From Candidatus Cryosericum terrychapinii (GTDB lineage Bacteria; Caldisericota; Caldisericia; Cryosericales; Cryosericaceae), in contig NZ_QXIS01000006.1 of the NCBI RefSeq assembly GCF_003570925.1, positions 83,439 to 147,438 on the forward strand: 64,000 nucleotides of DNA. The letters run 5' to 3'. The notes under the pieces are model-generated. The model searched no databases. It was not told the origin of the DNA and saw only the letters and a list, made by a program, of their open reading frames with translations. Positions 25,686 to 34,729 of the stretch are shown piece by piece. Position numbers and translations under genes: made by a program. Position 1 is the stretch's first letter. Each line of letters opens with the position of its first letter.

Positions 25686-25823
25686 CTATGCGACGATGAG
25701 CTTCTTGCGCCCCTTGAGTCTCCTGCGGGCGAGAACGTTGCGTCCACCTGGGCTCCTCATACGGTTCAGGAAACCGAGGGTGCGGTTGCGCTTGCGGTTC
25801 TTAGGTGAATAAGTAGTTCTCAT
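25686..25823 (-). CDS. rpmH: 50S ribosomal protein L34
   Basis: 45 codons, translated by hand from the minus strand: it starts [19 protein letters not shown] and ends KGRKKLIVA, strongly basic, with the invariant GF-x-x-RM-x-x-x-GR-x-V-L core. An SD GGAGG lies upstream. First gene of the rnpA/yidD/yidC/khpB/mnmE cluster. In many bacteria dnaA is its divergent neighbour; here an EamA gene lies there instead, and I see no DnaA-box cluster. Confidence 0.96.
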   Translation of the reverse strand: MRTTYSPKNRKRNRTLGFLNRMRSPGGRNVLARRRLKGRKKLIVA

Positions 25824-25856
25824 GTATCGATACCTCCACTGATAAAAGTCCTTTAT

Positions 25857-25884
25857 ATCATACCGGAAAGACCGTGGTTGTCAA
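25857..25884 (-). promoter_or_regulatory. Promoter of the rpmH operon
   Basis: Minus-strand TTGACA (25884-25879), 16-base spacer, TATGAT (25862-25857); 34 bases ahead of the rpmH start. Confidence 0.68.
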
Positions 25885-25915
25885 AGCGACCGCGCATCAT
25901 GAGCGGCACAGAGCT

Positions 25916-26800
25916 TCATCTGTCTGCAAGCGGATTTGCAATCACAAGTCCGGCAAGAATACCGGCTGCTCCGAGCATCATTAGCGGCGTGAGCAATTCA
26001 TGAAGAAACAGGACGCCTGACGCGGTGCCGATAAGCGGGTTGAGGTAGACAAACATGCCAGTCTCGGACGCCTTCTTCGTCTCCAGTGCCTTGAACCATA
26101 CGGGATATCCCAGCAGGATCGCCAGGAACGCGAGATAGGCAACGCTTGCCCAGGTTATGAACGGCATGCTCACGACTTGTGACACCAGAGAAGTGGGGCG
26201 AAGCCAGGGCAGCAGGAACAGCGTTCCAAGGAAGAGGCCCCAGATGGTGACATCGAGACCGCGATATTTCGTCACCAGTGGTTTGCTCAGCACCGTGGAA
26301 AGCGACCAGGAGAGAGGCGCGAGAAAGGCGAGAACAACCCCAAGCAGACTCGTCAGCTCGACGCGTCCATTGATTCCCAGGACCAGCACGACGAGACCGG
26401 CAAGAGAGACGACGAGGCCGACGACTCGTCGCCCCGGCAATCGCTCACGAAGGACAAGAGCCGAGAGGACGCCGGTGAGGATGGGGGTGAAGCCGGCCGC
26501 CAGTGCTGCCACACTGGCCGTCACACGTGTTTCGGCGGCATTGAGGGCAAGATGGTAGCCTGCCACCATGAGGAAGCTGACGAGAAGCAGGCGGGGCCAG
26601 TCGCGCCGTTGAAGGTTGCGCAGCCGGTACAAGCCCGGAAAGAGAAACAGGAAGGGCCACACCAGGGCAAACCGGAGGATCGCCAGGTTGGCCGGCGTCA
26701 GCGAGCGTGTCGCGATGCGTATGAACGTGAAGGTATTCGACCAGATGAGGAACAGCCCGACCAGGCTGAGATTGACTAGCGCTGCCTTTCGGTCGCGCAT
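25916..26800 (-). CDS. EamA/DMT family transporter
   Basis: About 294 residues, ten transmembrane helices in two EamA repeats (first: IWSNTFTFIRIATRSLTPANLAILRFAL; second: SLLGVVLAFLAPLSWSLSTVLSKPLV). The ATG start overlaps the thiT stop by one base (TGATG), so it is co-translated with a thiamine transporter under the TPP riboswitch. Efflux or uptake of a thiamine-related metabolite is therefore possible, but the family is broad. Confidence 0.82.
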   Translation of the reverse strand: MRDRKAALVNLSLVGLFLIWSNTFTFIRIATRSLTPANLAILRFALVWPFLFLFPGLYRLRNLQRRDWPRLLLVSFLMVAGYHLALNAAETRVTASVAALAAGFTPILTGVLSALVLRERLPGRRVVGLVVSLAGLVVLVLGINGRVELTSLLGVVLAFLAPLSWSLSTVLSKPLVTKYRGLDVTIWGLFLGTLFLLPWLRPTSLVSQVVSMPFITWASVAYLAFLAILLGYPVWFKALETKKASETGMFVYLNPLIGTASGVLFLHELLTPLMMLGAAGILAGLVIANPLADR

Positions 26801-27351
26801 CAACCTGTTTCCGATCTCCAGAGTGCTGTCACTCGGCGGAGTGGGACAAGGACAAGAATGCAGATGGCAATACTCGGTACGACGTATGCTGCGTTATAGG
26901 TAAGAGAATAGAGCAGAGGCGACTGCCAGCTGGGAGCAGCTGACGCAAAGAACACCAAGCCGGATATGACATGGAAGACGTAGCGTACGAGTCCTGCGGT
27001 CAGAACCCCTTTCCACCAGTTCTGGCCCTTTCGGAAGACGGGCAAGCCGGCTAGTCCGAGTGCGAGCCCCGGCAGGGGGTAGTCGAGGAGGATCTGCACA
27101 GGATTGACGAACCACGGATCAGTGACCAATGTTATCAACCCAAGGGCAAGACCGACTATGAGCCCATCACGCCATCCCCACTTGAGCGCGATATAGAGAA
27201 CTGGAATAATACCTAGTTCGAGCGTTCCTCCCATGGGCATGGACCAGATTGCTTTTGAAAGATACGAGAGCGCAACGCCAAGTGCCACGGCGATTCCCAT
27301 CTCGGCCATTTCCTGTATCGTCATAATCTTTGATGCTGCTGAATGTTCCAC
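26800..27351 (-). CDS. thiT: Thiamine ECF transporter substrate-binding subunit ThiT
   Basis: 183 residues, six helices. MEHSAASKIMTIQEMAEMGIAVALG and SMPMGGTLELGIIPVLYIALKWGW match ThiT/YuaJ, including the Gly-rich L1 region and the Trp-containing loop that bind thiamine. A GTG start follows GAGGAGG. It works with the shared EcfA/A'/T module, which is not in this window. A TPP riboswitch lies in its leader, which confirms the vitamin. Confidence 0.92.
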   Translation of the reverse strand: MEHSAASKIMTIQEMAEMGIAVALGVALSYLSKAIWSMPMGGTLELGIIPVLYIALKWGWRDGLIVGLALGLITLVTDPWFVNPVQILLDYPLPGLALGLAGLPVFRKGQNWWKGVLTAGLVRYVFHVISGLVFFASAAPSWQSPLLYSLTYNAAYVVPSIAICILVLVPLRRVTALWRSETG

Positions 27352-27408
27352 AGGTACCTCCTCAATCTGTATGCGTGATAGATTGCGGGGCGTCGTGATA
27401 CTGCTCTG

Positions 27409-27487
27409 TCTCCCTACGCTGGCATTACCCAGATCAGGTTCAACGAGTTGAGCCGTATGACTCTCTCAGCCCTTTCGGGCACCCCAT
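27409..27487 (-). promoter_or_regulatory. TPP riboswitch (THI element)
   Basis: On the minus strand the aptamer reads GGGGTGCCC, GAAA, GGGCTGAGA, a variable stem, GAACCTGATCTGGGTAATG and CCAGCGTAGGGA: all conserved TPP motifs in order. A 6-bp hairpin CAATCT/AGATTG (27385-27363) directly precedes the SD GAGGAGG of thiT, and no T-run is seen, so control is more likely at translation than by termination. Binding of thiamine pyrophosphate should switch thiT and the EamA gene off. Confidence 0.94.
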
Positions 27488-27490
27488 AGA

Positions 27491-27518
27491 AGCATAATGC
27501 CTGATCATCCCGAGTCAA
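27491..27518 (-). promoter_or_regulatory. Promoter of the TPP riboswitch-thiT transcript
   Basis: TTGACT (27518-27513), 16-base spacer, TATGCT (27496-27491). The expected start, about seven bases on, falls on the first G residues of the aptamer. Confidence 0.55.
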
Positions 27519-27584
27519 CGGTACCATGTCGTGCAAGGGTTTTCACAGCTGAAGGAGCAGCGTGTGGCAGGTCAGGAGCCCGAC

Positions 27585-27612
27585 TTTACTTGCACGGTGA
27601 TGTTGGTACAAT
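27585..27612 (+). promoter_or_regulatory. Promoter of the BMP-type ABC importer operon
   Basis: TTTACT (27585-27590), 16-base spacer, TACAAT (27607-27612). It would leave a leader of about 125 bases before the binding-protein gene. I saw no known riboswitch in that leader, although the frame is open through it. Confidence 0.42.
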
Positions 27613-27745
27613 GGCGTGTGAACCAAGGAATGGGACTGTGCCGGGCATGAAGGTTGTGTCGCAGGAAAAGGGAGATGCCTGGACCAGGGGAACATGCGGA
27701 AACCGTGCTTCAGAACGTCAGTCTTGTAATGGGAGGCTAGAGAGT

Positions 27746-28867
27746 ATGAAGTTCCAGAGAATCTCACTGATTGTACTGCTTGCCATCGCGTTCGTCGTAG
27801 GTTCGACCGGCTGCAAGACGGCGGTAACGCCGACTCCTCCTGCCAAGAAGCTGAAAGTCGCCTTTGTCTACGTTGGACCGCACAACGACGGTGGATATTC
27901 ACAGGCGCATGAAGACGGCCGTCTGTACGTGCAGCAGAATGACCCGAACGTCGAGACCACCTTCGCGGAAAGCATACCAGAAGGTTCTCAGTCCGAGAAG
28001 ACCTTCCGTGATTATGCAAGTGCAGGTTATGATCTCATCTTCGGCACCAGCTTCGGCTTCATGGACGCCATGGTGAACGCGGCCAAGGACAATCCCGCCA
28101 CCAAGTTCATGCACGCGTCCGGGTACAAGCGTTCCGACAACCTTGGAACGTACTTTGGCCGTCTGGAGCAGCCCGATTACCTTTCCGGTCTAGTCGCCGG
28201 CAAGATGACCAAGAGCAACAAGATCGGATTTGTCCTGCCATTCTCCATCGCTGAGTGCATCCGCGAGGTCGACTCCTTTACGGTCGGTCTACGTGAAGTT
28301 AATCCTGAGGCTACGGTCACCGTCGTTTACACCAACTCGTGGTACGACCCCATCAAGGAAGGTGATGCGGCCAAGTCCCTGCTCTACAAGAACTGTGACG
28401 TCATCGTGTCCGGCGTCGATTCCCCTGCACCTCTCGATGAGGCATTCAAGGCCGGCAAATACGGTATCGGCTACGATGTGGACATGGCTGCCGGTATGAA
28501 GACGCCGGAGGAAGCCAAGTCCGTGCTCACGTCCCGCATCTGGAACTGGGGCCCCTATTATCTCAAGGTTGTCAAGTCTGTTGAAGACGGAACGTGGACC
28601 AGCGGTGACTACTGGGGAGGTATGACTGACGGTATCGTAGCCCTTGCTCCCATCAGCTCGGCTGTCCCGCAGGACGTCATCGACTACGTGAACACCCGCA
28701 AACAGCTTATTCTTGACGGCAAGTACACACCGTTCGACGGACCCATGATCAACCAGAAGGGTGTGACCGTGGTTCCTGCCGGCACAACGATGTCCGACGC
28801 TGACCAGTTGACCCTGCAGTGGTTCGTGCAGGGCGTCATCGGCGACATCCCAAAAAGCGGTTCATAG
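27746..28867 (+). CDS. BMP family lipoprotein, nucleoside-type substrate-binding protein
   Basis: The start at ATG 27746 is set by GGGAGG nine bases upstream; the longer open frame to 27497 lacks a signal peptide in place. 373 residues: lipobox GSTGC (Cys at about residue 22), KVAFVYVGPHNDGGYSQAHEDG, DYASAGYDLIFGTSFGF, and YDVDMA are BMP/PnrA (PF02608) signatures. These bind purine nucleosides or similar ligands. It leads an operon with one ATPase and two permeases. Confidence 0.9.
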   Translation: MKFQRISLIVLLAIAFVVGSTGCKTAVTPTPPAKKLKVAFVYVGPHNDGGYSQAHEDGRLYVQQNDPNVETTFAESIPEGSQSEKTFRDYASAGYDLIFGTSFGFMDAMVNAAKDNPATKFMHASGYKRSDNLGTYFGRLEQPDYLSGLVAGKMTKSNKIGFVLPFSIAECIREVDSFTVGLREVNPEATVTVVYTNSWYDPIKEGDAAKSLLYKNCDVIVSGVDSPAPLDEAFKAGKYGIGYDVDMAAGMKTPEEAKSVLTSRIWNWGPYYLKVVKSVEDGTWTSGDYWGGMTDGIVALAPISSAVPQDVIDYVNTRKQLILDGKYTPFDGPMINQKGVTVVPAGTTMSDADQLTLQWFVQGVIGDIPKSGS

Positions 28868-28879
28868 AGAACAGTCGCT

Positions 28880-28915
28880 GCTCCCCGGCGCAATGCCGGG
28901 GAGCCTTTCTTTTCT
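28880..28915 (+). terminator. Intrinsic terminator/attenuator inside the BMP operon
   Basis: GCTCCCCGGC (28880-28889), loop GCAAT, GCCGGGGAGC (28895-28904), then CTTTCTTTTCT. A ten-pair stem with a T-rich tail between the binding protein and its ATPase should lower downstream transcription, giving an excess of binding protein. Confidence 0.75.
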
Positions 28916-28927
28916 GTGGAGGAAAAG

Positions 28928-30454
28928 ATGGAAGGCCAGGAGCAACTGATGCTCGTCATGGGCAACATCACTAAGCGCTTTCCGGGCATCGTGGCCAATG
29001 ACCACGTGAACTTCGAATTGCGGAAGGGCGAGATCCATACGTTGCTGGGCGAGAATGGAGCTGGCAAGTCAACGCTCATGAACGTTCTCGACGGGATCTA
29101 CTATCCCGACGAGGGCGAGATCGCCATCGAGGGAAAACGCGTCAATCTGCGCTCGCCACTCGATTCCATGAAGCACAGTATCGGGATGATTCATCAGAAT
29201 TTCATGCTGGTCGCTTCTCTCTCTGTCATCGAGAACGTCGTCCTGGGGCTGGAGTCTCAGGGTTTCTACATAGACAAGAAGTCCGTGGCCCACCAGATTG
29301 AGGCCATAGCAAAGAAGTACAATTTCCGCGTCGACCCCTATGCCAAGATCTGGCAGCTCTCCGTGGGCGAACAGCAGCGTGTCGAGATTATCAAGACACT
29401 GTTCAAGGGCGCTCGCATCTTGATCCTGGATGAGCCGACCGCCGTCCTGACACCGCAGGAGTCCGAGGAACTGTTCGGCATCCTCCGGGAGATGAAGTCA
29501 GAGGGCAAATCTATCATCTTCATCAGCCACAAGCTCAACGAAGTCATGTCCGTTTCCGACCGCATCACGGTACTGAGAAAGGGACGGCTCGTGGGTACCG
29601 TCGATACGGCTTCCATCACGGAGCGCGAGCTCGCAAAGATGATGATTGGTCGCGACATCTTGTTCCGCCTGGAGCGCAAAGACATCGAACAGGGCCGGGA
29701 GGTTCTCACGGTCGAAGACGCTCAGGCATACAATGACCGTGGTACCATGGCACTCAACAAGCTGAGCATCACCGTCCACGGCGGCGAGATCATGGGTGTC
29801 GCCGGTGTCGCCGGCAATGGGCAGGTCGAGCTGGCGGAATGTATCACGGGATTGCGCCATCTCGTCAGTGGACACATCACGGTCGAGGGCATCGACGTGA
29901 CCAACGCGACCCCCTGCACGCTGGCATCCGCAGGCGTGAACTACATACCAGCCGATCGACTTGGCGTGGGCCTCGTGCCGAATCTCTCCACCGTCGAGAA
30001 CGCCATGCTGCGGAAGTACAGGCAGCAGCCGATGTGCAGAGGGGCATTCATCGACTACGGCGCCGCCTGCACCTATGCTGATGGACTCATCGAGAAGTTC
30101 GACATCGCCGTGCCCCTGAAGAATGCGCCAGTCAAGGTCCTTTCGGGCGGGAACATGCAAAAGTTACTGCTTGCCCGCGAGATCGAGGAAAACCCGAGGC
30201 TCCTGATTGCAGAACACCCGACCCGCGGCCTCGATGTGGGTGCTACCGAGTTCGTGCGCAAGACGCTGCTGGAGCAGCGCGACCACGGGGTGGCCGTGCT
30301 TCTCATCAGCGAGGATCTGGATGAGATTCTCATGGTTGCAGACCGGGTCGCGGTGATGTACGAGGGGCGCATCGTCGGTATCGTCGACGCGCACCACGTG
30401 GACATTGCACAGATCGGTCTGATGATGGCGGGCGCTGTGGGCGTCAAGGCTTGA
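28928..30454 (+). CDS. ABC transporter ATPase of the nucleoside/BMP importer (two-domain)
   Basis: 508 residues from ATG 28928 (SD GGAGG five bases upstream). Two ATPase domains: the first with GENGAGKST (Walker A), QLSVGEQQRVEIIK and ILILDEPTAVLTP; the second with degenerate GVAGNGQ in place of Walker A, and VLSGGNMQKLLLARE and LIAEHPTRGLDVGA. An asymmetric pair of this kind is normal for YufO/NupA and RbsA-like importers. Confidence 0.92.
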   Translation: MEGQEQLMLVMGNITKRFPGIVANDHVNFELRKGEIHTLLGENGAGKSTLMNVLDGIYYPDEGEIAIEGKRVNLRSPLDSMKHSIGMIHQNFMLVASLSVIENVVLGLESQGFYIDKKSVAHQIEAIAKKYNFRVDPYAKIWQLSVGEQQRVEIIKTLFKGARILILDEPTAVLTPQESEELFGILREMKSEGKSIIFISHKLNEVMSVSDRITVLRKGRLVGTVDTASITERELAKMMIGRDILFRLERKDIEQGREVLTVEDAQAYNDRGTMALNKLSITVHGGEIMGVAGVAGNGQVELAECITGLRHLVSGHITVEGIDVTNATPCTLASAGVNYIPADRLGVGLVPNLSTVENAMLRKYRQQPMCRGAFIDYGAACTYADGLIEKFDIAVPLKNAPVKVLSGGNMQKLLLAREIEENPRLLIAEHPTRGLDVGATEFVRKTLLEQRDHGVAVLLISEDLDEILMVADRVAVMYEGRIVGIVDAHHVDIAQIGLMMAGAVGVKA

Positions 30455-30472
30455 CCGGAAAAGGGGTCTGAG

Positions 30473-31582
30473 ATGCTGCGATTTGAGAAACGCGATAAGA
30501 CGCCGGTACGGCTTCGCGTCTTGGTCCCCATCTGCTCGGTCCTGCTTGGCCTCCTCGTGGGGTCTATCGTCATGCTGTTTGCCCGTGTCAATCCCGTGAG
30601 AGTCTATGGAGCCATTGTCAAGGGAGCGTTCGGGTCGGCCTACACCTTCTCCGAGACCCTGGTCATCGCGGTCCCCCTCATCCTCATCTCGGCCGGGCTT
30701 TGCCTGGTCTACCGCATGAAGTTTTTCAACATCGGGGCAAAGGGTCAGTACATCATTGGAGCCATTTGTGGGTCCTATCTGGCGCTGTTTGGCCCGGCGA
30801 CGATGTCCCGGCCGCTGCTGCTGACATTGATGATGCTGCTCGGCACCCTTGGAGGAGCACTGTGGGCTGTCATCCCCGCACTTCTCAAGGTGTACTGGAA
30901 CGTCAACGAGGTCATTGCGACACTTCTGCTCAACTATATCGCCTCGTACATTCTGTGGTTCTTCATGTATGGCACATGGCGCGATCCGGGCAGTCACGGG
31001 TTTCCCCTGTCCAAGAACTTTGCTCTCAATGCTCAGCTTCCGCGTATCATCGCGGCTCCCTCGCGGCTCCACATCGGGCTGTTCTTCGGCGTGGCTGCCG
31101 CGGTGATCGTCTGGATCATCATCCGAAAGACGCGCTTCGGGTATGAGGCCAGAGTCCTGGGCGAAAATGAGCGCGCAGCCAGATACGCCGGCATCAACGT
31201 GGTCAAGACGGTCATCATCGGGGCGGTCATCTCAGGAGGACTTGCCGGCCTGGCCGGCATCGCTCATACCTCAGCGGTGCTGCGCGTCCTGCAACTCGAG
31301 ATCAACTCAGACTACGGGTATACCGCTATCATCGCGGCATGGCTGGCAGGGCTCGACCCATTGGTTGCCATCGGGGTGTCGGTGCTCCTGGCGGCTCTCG
31401 AAGCCGGCGGCTACCAGATCCAGATCGTCATGCGGGTCCCCTTCGGCATCGTCGGCGTGATCGAGAGTTCGATCCTCTTCTGCCTGCTGGCAGGAGAGAT
31501 CATCACGCACTACCGCGTCACCCTGACGAGGAGGCTGAGTACGCCCCTCGCCTTAGACGAAAGGGCTCGGGGGGGCGCATGA
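30473..31582 (+). CDS. ABC permease of the nucleoside/BMP importer (first)
   Basis: 369 residues, about ten helices, with YRMKFFNIGAKGQYIIGAICG and NVNEVIATLLLNYIA, motifs of YufP/NupB-type permeases (PF02653). SD and 18-base spacing after the ATPase; it overlaps the second permease by four bases (ATGA). Confidence 0.9.
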   Translation: MLRFEKRDKTPVRLRVLVPICSVLLGLLVGSIVMLFARVNPVRVYGAIVKGAFGSAYTFSETLVIAVPLILISAGLCLVYRMKFFNIGAKGQYIIGAICGSYLALFGPATMSRPLLLTLMMLLGTLGGALWAVIPALLKVYWNVNEVIATLLLNYIASYILWFFMYGTWRDPGSHGFPLSKNFALNAQLPRIIAAPSRLHIGLFFGVAAAVIVWIIIRKTRFGYEARVLGENERAARYAGINVVKTVIIGAVISGGLAGLAGIAHTSAVLRVLQLEINSDYGYTAIIAAWLAGLDPLVAIGVSVLLAALEAGGYQIQIVMRVPFGIVGVIESSILFCLLAGEIITHYRVTLTRRLSTPLALDERARGGA

Positions 31583-32520
31583 ATCCTACCTTTGGCACCA
31601 TCCTGATCAAGGTTCTCGCAGGAGCCATCCAGTCGGGGACGATTCTTCTGCTCCCCACGCTGGGCGAAGTCCTGACGGAGCGCAGCGGCGTGCTGAACCT
31701 TGGACTCGAGGGACTGATGCTGATTGGCGCGTTCTTCGGGTTTCTTGGAGCCATAAAGACCGGCAATCCCTATATCGGCCTGCTGCTCGGCATGGTAGCA
31801 GCAGGCGCAGCGGCCGCTATCCACGCCTTCATCTGTGTGACTCTCCGTGGTAACCAGACGGTCACGGGCCTCGCGCTCACCATCTTCGGGGCGGGTCTTA
31901 CCAGTTTTTATGGCGACCATTGGGTCTCTCAGCGTCTCACGACCGCCATCAAGCCCATGGCTATTCCCGGGCTGTCACAGATCCCGGTCGTCGGCCCGAT
32001 TCTCTTCAGCCAGGACCTGATCGTTTATGCCGGCTACATCCTGGTCGCGCTGTTCTGGTTCCTGCTGTTCAAGACGAAGGTGGGTGTCAACCTGAGGGCT
32101 GTCGGCGAAAATGCCAAGGCTGCAGACGCTATGGGTATCAACGTGGCGGGCACGCGCTACTTCTGGACTATCCTGGGAGGAGCACTTGCGGGCGCGGGAG
32201 GAGCGTACATCACGTGCTGTATCCACCCGTACTGGCTCAACGGTATCACGTCGGGCAAGGGGTGGATTGCCGTTGCTCTCGTGGTCTTCGCCATGTGGAA
32301 TCCCTTCAATGCTCTCGTCGGAGGGTTCTTGTTTGGGAGCATCGAAGCCATGCAGCTTCAACTTCAGGCGGGGGGCACCTATATCAACAGCGCTTTGCTG
32401 TCGATGTTGCCCTATGTAACGACCTTCGCGGTCATCATCGTGGCAACCCTCATCGTCCGTGTGCGTCACGTCGGGACGCCAAAGGAACTGGGGATACCCT
32501 ATGCACGCGAGGAGAAGTAG
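31579..32520 (+). CDS. ABC permease of the nucleoside/BMP importer (second)
   Basis: 313 residues from ATG 31579. LTERSGVLNLGLEGLMLIGAF and GNQTVTGLALTIFGAGLTSF are typical of the YufQ/NupC-type partner. A TCCIHPYWLNGITSGKGWIA segment lies near the pore. It forms a heterodimer with the preceding permease. Confidence 0.9.
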   Translation: MNPTFGTILIKVLAGAIQSGTILLLPTLGEVLTERSGVLNLGLEGLMLIGAFFGFLGAIKTGNPYIGLLLGMVAAGAAAAIHAFICVTLRGNQTVTGLALTIFGAGLTSFYGDHWVSQRLTTAIKPMAIPGLSQIPVVGPILFSQDLIVYAGYILVALFWFLLFKTKVGVNLRAVGENAKAADAMGINVAGTRYFWTILGGALAGAGGAYITCCIHPYWLNGITSGKGWIAVALVVFAMWNPFNALVGGFLFGSIEAMQLQLQAGGTYINSALLSMLPYVTTFAVIIVATLIVRVRHVGTPKELGIPYAREEK

Positions 32521-32556
32521 AGGGCGTCTCTGAACCTGAGACATCAGGATCCATGC

Positions 32557-32586
32557 GAACCGGCAGCCCATTGCGGCTGCCGGTTC
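32557..32586 (+). terminator. Stem-loop after the BMP operon
   Basis: GAACCGGCAGCC (32557-32568), loop CATTGC, GGCTGCCGGTTC (32575-32586): twelve perfect pairs, no T-run. It lies between convergent operons. Confidence 0.5.
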
Positions 32587-32695
32587 GGTCTATCCAGGGA
32601 CACCTGTCAGGATATTGCCGGCGAGAATAGGAAGGTCAGGGGCTTGTCCTCCACGGTGAGCGTGACCGAGATCATGCCTTGGAGGCACTACGCTG

Positions 32696-33688
32696 CTACT
32701 TCAGAAGGACGGCGACCAGGAGCTTGATGCAGCCTTCGACATCGCCGAGGTCGACCATTTCGCTGGCGCTGTGGACGTAGCGGTCAGGGATGCTGATGAC
32801 GCCGGTAGGGACACCATTGGCTATGGTCTGGATGGCGGCTGCGTCGGTCGTGCCCCCCTGGAGGACCTCCAGCTGAAACGGGATACCGTGGGTCTTTGCA
32901 GCCTCGATGAGCAGGTCACGGACGACAGGCGTCGCGACCATCCCGGCGTCCTTGACCTTGATGGCGGGTCCCTTGCCCAGAGCGATGTCCAGAACGTAGC
33001 TTTCCGGGGTATCACCCCAGGCAGTGACGTCCAGAGCGATGGCGAGGTCCGGCTGGACACCCCATGCGCCGACCTTGGCGCCCCTGATGCCGATCTCTTC
33101 CTGCACGCTGAACATGGCATATGTCTCGTAGTTCAGATCCTTCCCCACTACGGCCCTGAGGGCCTCCATGAGGACGTAGCAGCCGATACGGTCGTCGAGT
33201 GCCGCAGAGGTCACGCGGTTACCCACCTGCACACAGTCGCCTGCGTAGACTGCGAAATCGCCGACGGCGACATGCAGGAGAGCGTCATCCTTCGACGCTG
33301 CGCCGATGTCAAGGAACAGCTTGTCCAGTGTCAGATGCTCAAGCGTCTTGTGTTCCTTGCTTTCCACGGCTGCAACGCCGACGGTGCTGTTTGCGAAGAC
33401 GAAGCGGTGCCCCAGGACCTTGTATGGGTCAAGCCCGCCGACCGCGCCGAAGCGAAGGAATCCGTCCTTGTCGACGTGTGTGACGATGATACCGATCTGG
33501 TCCATGTGGGCTGATAACAGCAGCTTTGGCTTTCCTGGAGCGCGGATGCAGTAGATCAGGTTCCCGAGCGCGTCCACCCTGCAGTCTACATGCAGAGAAT
33601 CGAGTTCGCGCGTGATGACGCCGCGAATGCCCTCTTCGTAGCTGGTTGGTCCCCAAGTCTGTGTCAATGTCCGGATAAGTTCATTCAT
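32696..33688 (-). CDS. M42 family metallo-aminopeptidase (third gene of the trio)
   Basis: 330 residues. LLSAHMDQIGIIV, SAALDDRIGCYVL, FSVQEEIGIRGA, IALDVTAWGD and YVHSASEM provide the dinuclear metal ligands and catalytic Glu of the M42 (TET/FrvX, PF05343) family, which form dodecameric shells that trim short peptides. It follows the second M42 gene with no gap (33689/33688). Some family members are annotated endoglucanases, wrongly in most cases. Confidence 0.88.
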   Translation of the reverse strand: MNELIRTLTQTWGPTSYEEGIRGVITRELDSLHVDCRVDALGNLIYCIRAPGKPKLLLSAHMDQIGIIVTHVDKDGFLRFGAVGGLDPYKVLGHRFVFANSTVGVAAVESKEHKTLEHLTLDKLFLDIGAASKDDALLHVAVGDFAVYAGDCVQVGNRVTSAALDDRIGCYVLMEALRAVVGKDLNYETYAMFSVQEEIGIRGAKVGAWGVQPDLAIALDVTAWGDTPESYVLDIALGKGPAIKVKDAGMVATPVVRDLLIEAAKTHGIPFQLEVLQGGTTDAAAIQTIANGVPTGVISIPDRYVHSASEMVDLGDVEGCIKLLVAVLLK

Positions 33689-34729
33689 CTATGCCTCCGT
33701 GGTGGCAAGTTGTGCCAGGAACTTTGAAAGAAGTGATACGGTGTTTTCATAGTCGCAGACCTTGATGAGCGACACGGGAGAGTGGATATAGCGCGAAGGA
33801 ACGGCGACTGCGAGTGCCCGCACACCCGACTTGGTGAGCTGGATGCTGCGAGCATCCGTGCCACCTGCCGGTATGCGCTTGAACTGCCAGGGAAGCCCGT
33901 TCGCCTTCGCGACCTCGATCAGCTGGTTGCGAAGCCGGTGGTCCGTGATCATGCCGCCGTCCTTGATGGTGAGAACTGTTCCGGCACCCAGGCTGGTGAC
34001 CTCCTGGTAGTCCTTGACCTCACCAATGTCGGCCGCGATGGTGCCCTCGACGGTAATACTGATGTCAGGTGGGTATCGCCACGCTCCGACCATGGCTCCT
34101 TTTGTTCCCACTTCTTCCTGTGCCGAGAACATCCCGATGACGGGGAAGGGCCAATCCATCTTGAGCAGCTCAGCCACGATGGCGCAACCGACGCGGTCAT
34201 CAAACGCCTTGCCGACCAGATACCCGTCGCCGAATGTTCCGAACGCCGTGTCGAACGTGATCTGATCACCGACGGTCACCTTGCCCGCCAACTCCTTGTC
34301 CGACTTGGCGCCGATATCGACGACGATGTCGTCGGCTTTGACAACGGTGGTCTCGATTTCTTCGCGGGTGGACAGATGCACGGCCTTGATGGATGTTACG
34401 CCTGAGAGGCGGTCCTTGCCTACCAGCACCTTCTTGCCCAGCAGCAGCCGGTCGTCGATGCCGCCGGCCTTGCCGATGTGCAGGTATCCTTCCTTGGTGA
34501 TGCGGGTCACATAGAGACCAACCTCGTCCATGTGCGCGTTCAGCATGACGTTGGGTCCCGGTCTGCCCATGCCCTTGATTGCGAACAGATTCTTGATGGA
34601 GTCACGCTCGAACCGGTCGACGTGACCCTCAAGCTCGGCTCTGAGAATGGCTGCGACCTCGTCTTCGTGCCCCGAGATGCCGCGTGCTTCGGTGAGCTTC
34701 TTCAGCAGCTCAATGCGCGTCTGTTCCAT
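33689..34729 (-). CDS. M42 family metallo-aminopeptidase (second gene of the trio)
   Basis: 346 residues: TEARGISGHEDEVAAIL, LNAHMDEVGLYVT, GKAFDDRVGCAIV, FSAQEEVGTKGAMVG and YIHSPVSLI. All M42 metal and catalytic residues appear present. It differs from its neighbours by roughly half of all positions, so specificity may be different. It overlaps the first M42 gene by 20 bases. Confidence 0.9.
   Translation of the reverse strand: MEQTRIELLKKLTEARGISGHEDEVAAILRAELEGHVDRFERDSIKNLFAIKGMGRPGPNVMLNAHMDEVGLYVTRITKEGYLHIGKAGGIDDRLLLGKKVLVGKDRLSGVTSIKAVHLSTREEIETTVVKADDIVVDIGAKSDKELAGKVTVGDQITFDTAFGTFGDGYLVGKAFDDRVGCAIVAELLKMDWPFPVIGMFSAQEEVGTKGAMVGAWRYPPDISITVEGTIAADIGEVKDYQEVTSLGAGTVLTIKDGGMITDHRLRNQLIEVAKANGLPWQFKRIPAGGTDARSIQLTKSGVRALAVAVPSRYIHSPVSLIKVCDYENTVSLLSKFLAQLATTEA

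Noticed and set aside
25686-25915. oriC next to rpmH
   Set aside because: Only about 90 bases separate rpmH from the next gene; no DnaA-box cluster, AT-rich unwinding tract or dnaA gene.
27497-27745. N-terminal extension of the BMP lipoprotein to 27497
   Set aside because: It would bury the signal peptide and lipobox; the SD points to ATG 27746.
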